Shown piece after piece: positions 32,387-36,435 of a stretch of DNA of 36,435 bases. Position 1 is the stretch's first letter; each line of letters begins with the position of its first letter. The translations under genes were made by a program, and so were the position numbers. Under the pieces are notes generated by a model. That model ran no database searches. It was not told the origin of the DNA and saw only the letters and a program-made list of their open reading frames with translations. Source of the stretch: a virus. The stretch spans positions 1-36,435 of IMG/VR virus record IMGVR_UViG_3300050821_023985, one strand, 5' to 3'.

Positions 32387-32601
32387 GGCCTACCCCCACA
32401 AGTCCAATCTCTAGGGTTATCTGACCCGACATTCACGGCCGCATCATCACATGACCGGCTGTATGTATCCTTAGCGTTCTGCAAGGGTGTAATTGGATGT
32501 GTTGCAACCCAGCCTATCCAGAATATTGACAGGCAAGCTACAAATATCAATACGGCTAGTAAGATCCAATTACCAGGTTCCCAACGTGACCAACTACTCA
32601 T
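32383..32601 (-). CDS. Small membrane protein, 72 aa
   Basis: The start is ATG 32601, overlapping the preceding TGA (ATGA); a GTG at 32625 is less likely. One membrane segment, NWILLAVLIFVACLSIFWIG (about 11-30), is followed by a polar tail with two cysteines (RSCDDAAVN, WTCGG). The stretch FVACLS looks faintly like a lipobox, but position -3 is Phe and no clear signal peptide precedes it. Function unknown. Confidence 0.6.
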   Translation of the reverse strand: MSSWSRWEPGNWILLAVLIFVACLSIFWIGWVATHPITPLQNAKDTYSRSCDDAAVNVGSDNPRDWTCGGRP

Positions 32602-32783
32602 AATTCTTCGATCCTCTCTCCACAAGCATTTTTATGCACCAATCTTGTAAGAGGCTCCCACAATGACCAAATGCGCCAAGTATTAGTATGTTCGGCTACC
32701 AACCAGACAGCACGCCACGAAGACCACTCATAGTCATCATAATAAGCTCTACTGCGAAGTATGACTCTTCTCATCTCACCCAT
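32598..32783 (-). CDS. Hypothetical Trp-rich protein, 61 aa
   Basis: Starts at ATG 32783 behind AGGAGG eight bases upstream. Seven Trp are present, in EWSSWRAVWLVAEHTNTWRI and SLWEP, and the protein is basic at the start. It overlaps the Ser/Thr/Arg repeat gene by 13 bases. Aromatic and amphipathic content suggests interaction with a membrane or sugar, but there is no typical membrane helix. Family not recognised. Confidence 0.55.
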   Translation of the reverse strand: MGEMRRVILRSRAYYDDYEWSSWRAVWLVAEHTNTWRIWSLWEPLTRLVHKNACGERIEEL

Positions 32784-33361
32784 AACATGTGCCTCCTAAT
32801 CATGCGCACAATCCACCAACCCATAGCTATAAACCCAATAAGCAACACCAACATAAAGCCTGTACCAATCCAGGAATTGTCTTGTACGACTGCTACTTGG
32901 CCATTCTGGCTTTGAGCCTGAACAATCTGTTGATTAGTGTTGTATTGTGGCCTATCAAACAGATACATCCACATCCAGAAATTACCACCGCCATAGCCCC
33001 AACCAAAGGGGTGGAACATAGAGTTGTACCACATGTGATCATGATAATAGTTGTTGACCACCGTTGTGCGTTGGCTAGAGCTAGTCACCTGGTTGATATT
33101 TGAGCGGGTGACTGGTATGGTTCTTGTGGATGTATATCTGCTAGACGTGGATGGGGTAGATGTACGAGTGGAGGTGTAACTACTAGAGGTAGACGGGGTA
33201 CTCGTTCTTGTCGAACTATAGCTTTTAGAGGTTGACGGGCTACTTGTGCGTGTAGAGCTATAGCCGCTAGATGACGGAGAGCTTGTTCTTGTGGAACTAT
33301 ACGAACTACCTGATGATGAGCTACGCGTAGAACTATAACTTGCTGCAAAGTCCTCTGACAT
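32771..33361 (-). CDS. Ser/Thr/Arg/Pro-rich repeat protein with C-terminal membrane helix
   Basis: This is a 196-aa protein. Residues 8-85 hold six units of 12-14 residues around SYSSTRTSTPSTS. An aromatic patch (NNYYHDHMWYNSMFHPFGWG and NFWMWMYLFDRP) follows. A membrane segment, WIGTGFMLVLLIGFIAMGWW (about 164-183), precedes RMIRRH, so the short C-terminus is probably inside. No signal peptide is seen. The repeats could be a glycosylation target or a flexible rod on the envelope. Not recognised as any named family. Confidence 0.68.
   Translation of the reverse strand: MSEDFAASYSSTRSSSSGSSYSSTRTSSPSSSGYSSTRTSSPSTSKSYSSTRTSTPSTSSSYTSTRTSTPSTSSRYTSTRTIPVTRSNINQVTSSSQRTTVVNNYYHDHMWYNSMFHPFGWGYGGGNFWMWMYLFDRPQYNTNQQIVQAQSQNGQVAVVQDNSWIGTGFMLVLLIGFIAMGWWIVRMIRRHMLWVR
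33110..33340 (-). repeat. Tandem repeat coding for STRTS-type units
   Basis: About six units of 36-42 bases, seen on the plus strand as recurring GAACTATA(G/C), GTTCTTGT and GTAGA(C/T)GGGG text. Codons differ between units, but lengths differ by whole codons only (12, 13, 14, 14, 14 residues), so the reading frame is maintained while unit number may vary. Confidence 0.6.
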
Positions 33362-33363
33362 GG

Positions 33364-33558
33364 CTACGCACCATATTCTTCGGCTACTGCTATGTAGAGA
33401 CCTTTGAGGAACGCGATTATATCATCCTCGTCAGCCTTGAGTGTACCCTTAAGATATTTAGCAGCATTTAAAAACTCTAACTCTGTGCTGTTTTTCTCGA
33501 ACTCACCATCTAGTGGCACTTCGTTTCGTATACGATTAACAAATTTAGCGCTTAACAT
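33364..33558 (-). CDS. Hypothetical protein, 64 aa
   Basis: Start ATG 33558 is preferred: AAAGGAG lies seven bases upstream, while the longer frame needs a TTG. The product begins MLSAKFVNRIRNEVPLDGEF and is acidic and helical (LKADEDDIIAFLKGLYIAV). No membrane segment or cysteines. Lies between the coiled-coil recombination accessory gene and the repeat membrane protein. Function unknown. Confidence 0.62.
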   Translation of the reverse strand: MLSAKFVNRIRNEVPLDGEFEKNSTELEFLNAAKYLKGTLKADEDDIIAFLKGLYIAVAEEYGA

Positions 33559-33587
33559 TTCCCTACTCCTTTTATTGGTTACTGCGT

Positions 33588-34577
33588 TCAAAGACCTTTA
33601 ACATTGCCACGAATATACGTCGAAACTTCGATTAGTAGTTTTTCAACGCGGTTCAGAACAGATTGAGCATTTTTACTAGCAAGCGCCGGCAACTCTGTGG
33701 CCTCAACAGTAGCAGCGAGTGTGAGTAGTTTTTCTTTATCGGGTGCTAACAAGGACTGGCGTTTTTCTTCATCTTGACGTTGCCTTTCGGCCTCAACCTT
33801 TGCAAGTTCTGCACGTTGCTCGGCCTCTAAAGCTTCCCGTTTCTTGCGTTCGTCATCTAATTTAGCTTGGGCTATTTTCTGCTCAGCCTCTCGCACAGCA
33901 CGCTCTTTAGCGGCCTCAGCCTCACGTTGTAAATGCTCCTCGGCTTCGCGCATTTCACGATCTTCGGCTTCTTTTTTAAGTTTGATGTTCTCAAGCCGAA
34001 TACGATGCTGTTCTTTGGCTTCGGCTTTTTCTTTTGCAAGACGTTCTTTCTCAAGTAATCTTTGCTCAGCAATTTTAGCTTCACATTGTGATTTAAGTGT
34101 TAAGCGCAATATATTGAACTGCTCATCGGTCATGGCATCCATGTTGTAGAGCGAAAGATCATTAGTGTATTGCATGAGCTTTTCAATGCGCTCAGCCTTA
34201 AGTTTTGCAGCTCGCTCAGCTTGTCGAATCTCTGCAAACTTCTCTTGAGTCTCTAAGTATTTTTCGGCTGGCTCAATAATCTCTTTAACAAAAGTAGCCA
34301 CCTTATCAATAGCCCGACCCGTTCGCAAACTATCCTCTTTTAACTCCTTACGCTTTTTTTCAACATCCACACGAATGTTTCTAAGGGCTAGGCGTTTGCT
34401 GCGAGCACTTGCCATTAAGTCAAACTGATCCTCTTCGGTAACGACTATAGTTTGATATTCGGCTAGGATCTTGCCAGCTTCTTCAAAGGGTGCACCAAAA
34501 GCTTCAATGAGTTGCTTGGCATTTTCTTTAGCAACATTCTGCTCAACTAATATCACCTGTAATTGGCTGTCTGCCAT
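33588..34577 (-). CDS. Coiled-coil protein of the recombination module (DUF1351-like)
   Basis: This is a 329-aa protein. Its N-terminal third has KRLALRNIRVDVEKKRKELK and RTGRAIDKVATFVKEIIEPA followed by QEKFAEIRQ, the pattern of DUF1351-like proteins that phages carry next to ERF or RecT annealing proteins. Residues about 170-290 form a long Arg/Glu/Lys coiled coil. Its role may be to assist the annealing protein or hold replication proteins. It is in the same transcription unit as the ERF gene. No nuclease or ATPase motif was found. Confidence 0.7.
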   Translation of the reverse strand: MADSQLQVILVEQNVAKENAKQLIEAFGAPFEEAGKILAEYQTIVVTEEDQFDLMASARSKRLALRNIRVDVEKKRKELKEDSLRTGRAIDKVATFVKEIIEPAEKYLETQEKFAEIRQAERAAKLKAERIEKLMQYTNDLSLYNMDAMTDEQFNILRLTLKSQCEAKIAEQRLLEKERLAKEKAEAKEQHRIRLENIKLKKEAEDREMREAEEHLQREAEAAKERAVREAEQKIAQAKLDDERKKREALEAEQRAELAKVEAERQRQDEEKRQSLLAPDKEKLLTLAATVEATELPALASKNAQSVLNRVEKLLIEVSTYIRGNVKGL

Positions 34578-34713
34578 TTTTCTTCCTTCTTTCAGAGTTA
34601 GCCTTGCCCACCATCCCGAGTAATATCCCTATAAGGACGAGCGACATTATCGCCACAGTTATCTCAGGGTATAGTCCGAATGCGTACACGACTGTATTGT
34701 TGATAAAAGTCAT
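34543..34713 (-). CDS. Small membrane protein, 56 aa
   Basis: Start ATG 34713 is chosen over TTG 34734. It has a hydrophobic stretch (VYAFGLYPEITVAIMSLVLI then GILLGMVG) that could make one or two membrane passes, and a basic tail (SERRKKNGRQ). It overlaps the coiled-coil gene by 35 bases and follows a 28-aa membrane peptide by one base. Function unknown; could be a small holin-like or anti-defence membrane protein. Confidence 0.55.
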   Translation of the reverse strand: MTFINNTVVYAFGLYPEITVAIMSLVLIGILLGMVGKANSERRKKNGRQPITGDIS

Positions 34714-34714
34714 C

Positions 34715-34801
34715 TTAAAACCTGCTCTTTGCAAAATAGAGCGCCAGAATCACAAGGAATGCCACGACCATAGCAATGAAAGAGGCCTCTAGGTTGCTCA
34801 C
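34715..34801 (-). CDS. Very small membrane peptide, 28 aa
   Basis: A 28-codon frame from GTG 34801, which overlaps the preceding TAG by one base, to TAA 34717-34715. The product has one membrane helix (FIAMVVAFLVILALYFA) and a basic end (KSRF). It fills the gap exactly between two genes. The ribosome site is weak, so translation may depend on coupling. An overlapping 61-codon frame (34710-34895) was judged less likely. Confidence 0.45.
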   Translation of the reverse strand: MSNLEASFIAMVVAFLVILALYFAKSRF

Positions 34802-35226
34802 TAGATGTCGTCTCGTACTGCTTTATATGCTGTGATAGCTGGAGTGTCCAGGTCCTCAATGCCGACATCCTCGGCTGGATCTTGTATATACTCAAACAAC
34901 GCCCTCACAGCCCTAGCCACTGCCTCAGCCTGTGCCTCAGTGCGGAAGTAGTTACCGAGTTCATATAGCTCACCATCTAGATCGTACCGGTCATCACGCA
35001 AGTAATCTACCGTACCGTTTTGATCCACAAACCAATAGCGCTGACCATCTTCTGCTCTCCACCTCTTAGGCTTCTCTGGCTTGTCTGGTACTGGCTCGAA
35101 CCAGTCTTTGTCCAATATGGTTATCCGGCCTGTTATGCCTACTGCGTAGGGATCACCAAGACCGAGTGTCGCTATTATTTCACCGGCTTTATATGTGCCA
35201 AAATCTTTTTTTAGCTTGTATTTCAT
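34801..35226 (-). CDS. Hypothetical phage protein, 141 aa
   Basis: Two parts are visible. An N-terminal beta segment (KLKKDFGTYKAGEIIATLG) looks like a small SH3-like strand set. The second part has RYWFVDQNGTVDYLRDD and ELYELGNYFRTEAQAEAVAR, a tyrosine-rich pattern that recurs in many phage and plasmid proteins of unknown role (the sequence type ending in GNYFKTEEEAE). It is in the early-gene group after the ERF gene. No enzyme motif. Confidence 0.7.
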   Translation of the reverse strand: MKYKLKKDFGTYKAGEIIATLGLGDPYAVGITGRITILDKDWFEPVPDKPEKPKRWRAEDGQRYWFVDQNGTVDYLRDDRYDLDGELYELGNYFRTEAQAEAVARAVRALFEYIQDPAEDVGIEDLDTPAITAYKAVRDDI

Positions 35227-35417
35227 TTCTTTGCCTTTCCGCGTCTACTTTTACTGCCGCCTTTTGCACCAGCCACACGTGCTAATCCATTAATTGTGAA
35301 ACCCGAGTTAAGCCTTTTACCACCTCCTTTTTTGCCAAGTCTGGAATAAAAATCATCTCCGTGTCTCAGCCGGTTTGTCTTTGCTGCTTTGACCCCTCCC
35401 TCTTTTGTCCCTGGCAC
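35223..35417 (-). CDS. Small basic KGG-motif protein, GTG start
   Basis: This is a 64-aa protein that starts at GTG 35417 with AAGGAG eight bases upstream. It is Gly/Lys/Arg-rich with KEGGVKAAKTNRLRHGDDFY, LGKKGGGKR and GAKGGSKSRRGK. KGG-type repeats of this kind occur in stress proteins and small phage proteins and suggest nucleic-acid binding. It overlaps the next gene by 4 bases. Confidence 0.66.
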   Translation of the reverse strand: MPGTKEGGVKAAKTNRLRHGDDFYSRLGKKGGGKRLNSGFTINGLARVAGAKGGSKSRRGKAKK

Positions 35418-35491
35418 GTTTGGTTCTCCTTTTAAAACTTATCTTTAATTTGGTCTTTTCATATTTCATTGTGTAAAGAGTCAGGAGACTG

Positions 35492-35701
35492 TTATTGCCA
35501 ATCGGATGTAATCTCATGGCTCTCGTCATCTAGTGGCTCGAACAGGTTACAAAATGTATCGTAATCTGGTGCCTCTAGAACCTCTTTTACATGTTCAGGC
35601 TCCAACTCGTGGAGACTGGCAGAATAGTGGAGCGAATGCCCCACCTTAGCCTCATGTCTTAAAAGTTTAAAAAGTTCGATATCTACAACATCTATGACCA
35701 T
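35492..35701 (-). CDS. Hypothetical acidic protein, 69 aa
   Basis: Mostly helical, acidic C-terminus (CNLFEPLDDESHEITSDW) and a His-rich middle (GHSLHYSASLHELEPEHVKE). GGGGGG about 7-8 bases before the ATG acts as ribosome site. It directly follows the ERF gene. The 74 bases after its end (35418-35491) hold no further gene that I can support. Family not recognised. Confidence 0.6.
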   Translation of the reverse strand: MVIDVVDIELFKLLRHEAKVGHSLHYSASLHELEPEHVKEVLEAPDYDTFCNLFEPLDDESHEITSDWQ

Positions 35702-35724
35702 TCCGGTGCCCCCCTAGTTTGTTG

Positions 35725-36435
35725 TTAATTAGATATGTAATCTATTGGTTCTGTTTCGTCGAAGCTGTTCACATCCTCCTGCATTTTCTTATCTTCAACC
35801 TTCTTCTCGAGCTGATTTATAAGGTCTTCAGCTTTTGAGTAGCTTGTAACCTTGGCTATGTATGCGTCTCGGACGTCCTGTTCGACACCACACTTATGAA
35901 ATAAGCCTTTTATCTTGATCATCTGAGCACCTGTAGGGCTGTTGATCTTCTTTTTAGGTGTCGGAGTGGCTGCAGGCTGTCTCATAGATGCTTTATTTCC
36001 GTCGTCATCTTCGTCGGCGACAATGCCCAGAACAGACATGAATGAGTAGCGGCGTGCATATGTTATGGCCGAACCCTGACCTTGAGGATCTTGCTTGGCC
36101 AATAGCAGTGGCATTACGTCTTCAATGTACTGGCCGCTCTCGTGCATCAAGATGGTGCGCAGAGCCGAGCCACCCTCTAGGTGTGTTATAAACTGAGTGA
36201 CAGCTAGTTTATGAGCTGCAAGTATTGGCTGTACTGCCGACATCACTGTTGGCAAATCAGCATATTTGCTCTTAAAGAATGGATTGGTCGAACTCTTTTC
36301 TACGGGTATAAGATCGCCCTGGAAGGCGACGAGTGCAGGCGCTAGCTTGTCTATCACTCCGCTCCCCTTAACGATCTGCTGAGAGCCGACAGGAAATCCT
36401 ACGTAATTCAAGGAATCGGTGACTTTTTCATTCAT
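35725..36435 (-). CDS. ERF-family single-strand annealing protein
   Basis: This is a 236-aa protein. The ERF core is seen as FKSKYADLPTVMSAVQPILA (about 54-73), LRTILMHESGQYIEDVMPL, and QGQGSAITYARRYSFMSVLG then IVADEDDDGN (about 118-147). The C-terminal third is a Lys/Thr/Pro linker and a short helical domain (GLFHKCGVEQDVRDAY). ERF proteins pair complementary single strands in phage recombination and replication restart. The start codon is at the last bases of the window, so an upstream start cannot be excluded. Confidence 0.88.
   Translation of the reverse strand: MNEKVTDSLNYVGFPVGSQQIVKGSGVIDKLAPALVAFQGDLIPVEKSSTNPFFKSKYADLPTVMSAVQPILAAHKLAVTQFITHLEGGSALRTILMHESGQYIEDVMPLLLAKQDPQGQGSAITYARRYSFMSVLGIVADEDDDGNKASMRQPAATPTPKKKINSPTGAQMIKIKGLFHKCGVEQDVRDAYIAKVTSYSKAEDLINQLEKKVEDKKMQEDVNSFDETEPIDYISN

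Noticed and set aside
34710-34895. 61-codon minus-strand frame overlapping the 141-aa gene end
   Set aside because: It overlaps the 141-aa gene by 95 bases and has no plausible ribosome site or domain; the 28-codon membrane frame fits the gap with a one-base overlap instead.
1-36435. tRNA genes, integrase, attachment sites, CRISPR arrays or recoded stop codons
   Set aside because: No cloverleaf, recombinase motif or spaced short direct repeats were seen by eye, and TAA, TAG and TGA all end well-defined genes. A tRNA scan would settle the first point.

Overview
The window is part of a tailed double-stranded DNA bacteriophage genome with siphovirus morphology. The evidence is a complete head and tail module in the usual order: small and large terminase, portal, MuF-type head protein, XkdF-like protease, HK97-fold capsid, connector, stopper, gp10-like, terminator, tail tube, a frameshifted tail-assembly chaperone, tape measure, Dit and hub. 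Almost every gene is on the minus strand and most are tightly packed with ATGA, TAATG or short overlaps, so the map is best read from the right end to the left. TAA, TAG and TGA all end genes, Shine-Dalgarno sites are clear and one promoter is a good sigma-70 match. The host is therefore a bacterium using the standard code; its identity cannot be read from the sequence. No integrase, repressor, tRNA, rRNA or CRISPR array was seen.

Layout in transcription order. (1) 36435-30320: early or accessory genes. They start with an ERF single-strand annealing protein and a coiled-coil partner, followed by many small hypothetical and membrane proteins, a Ser/Thr/Arg-rich repeat membrane protein and an HNH-AP2 endonuclease. 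(2) 30290-21529: one unbroken overlapping chain that begins at a sigma-70-like promoter overlapped by a 25-bp palindrome. It encodes GroES, GroEL, a GT2 glycosyltransferase, an FkbM methyltransferase, a small protein, a second methyltransferase, a small protein, a second GT2, a GT4 glycosyltransferase, a zinc ribbon, a helix-turn-helix protein and both terminase subunits. (3) 21467-10000: head genes, with two large beta-rich surface-protein candidates (889 aa with DNFP repeats, and 237 aa) between the MuF protein and a 549-aa structural protein. (4) 10000-990: tail genes, with a -1 frameshift at an A8 run in the tail chaperone. (5) 921-1: lysis genes (holin candidate, 87-aa basic protein, CHAP endolysin cut by the window edge).

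A bipartite non-coding element (TAAGTAATAATTT, 19 bases, TTAGAGTAGAAA) lies upstream of the lysis block, the 549-aa/protease/capsid block and a 113-aa membrane protein. A degenerate copy lies upstream of the portal. It looks like a phage-specific promoter or leader marking module starts, separate from the host-type promoter in front of groES. The layout suggests that the chaperonin and a sugar/methyl modification set are expressed together with the packaging motor. Two very small Cys4 ORFs, one on each strand around 15.1-15.4 kb, fill the only sizeable stretch without a large gene.
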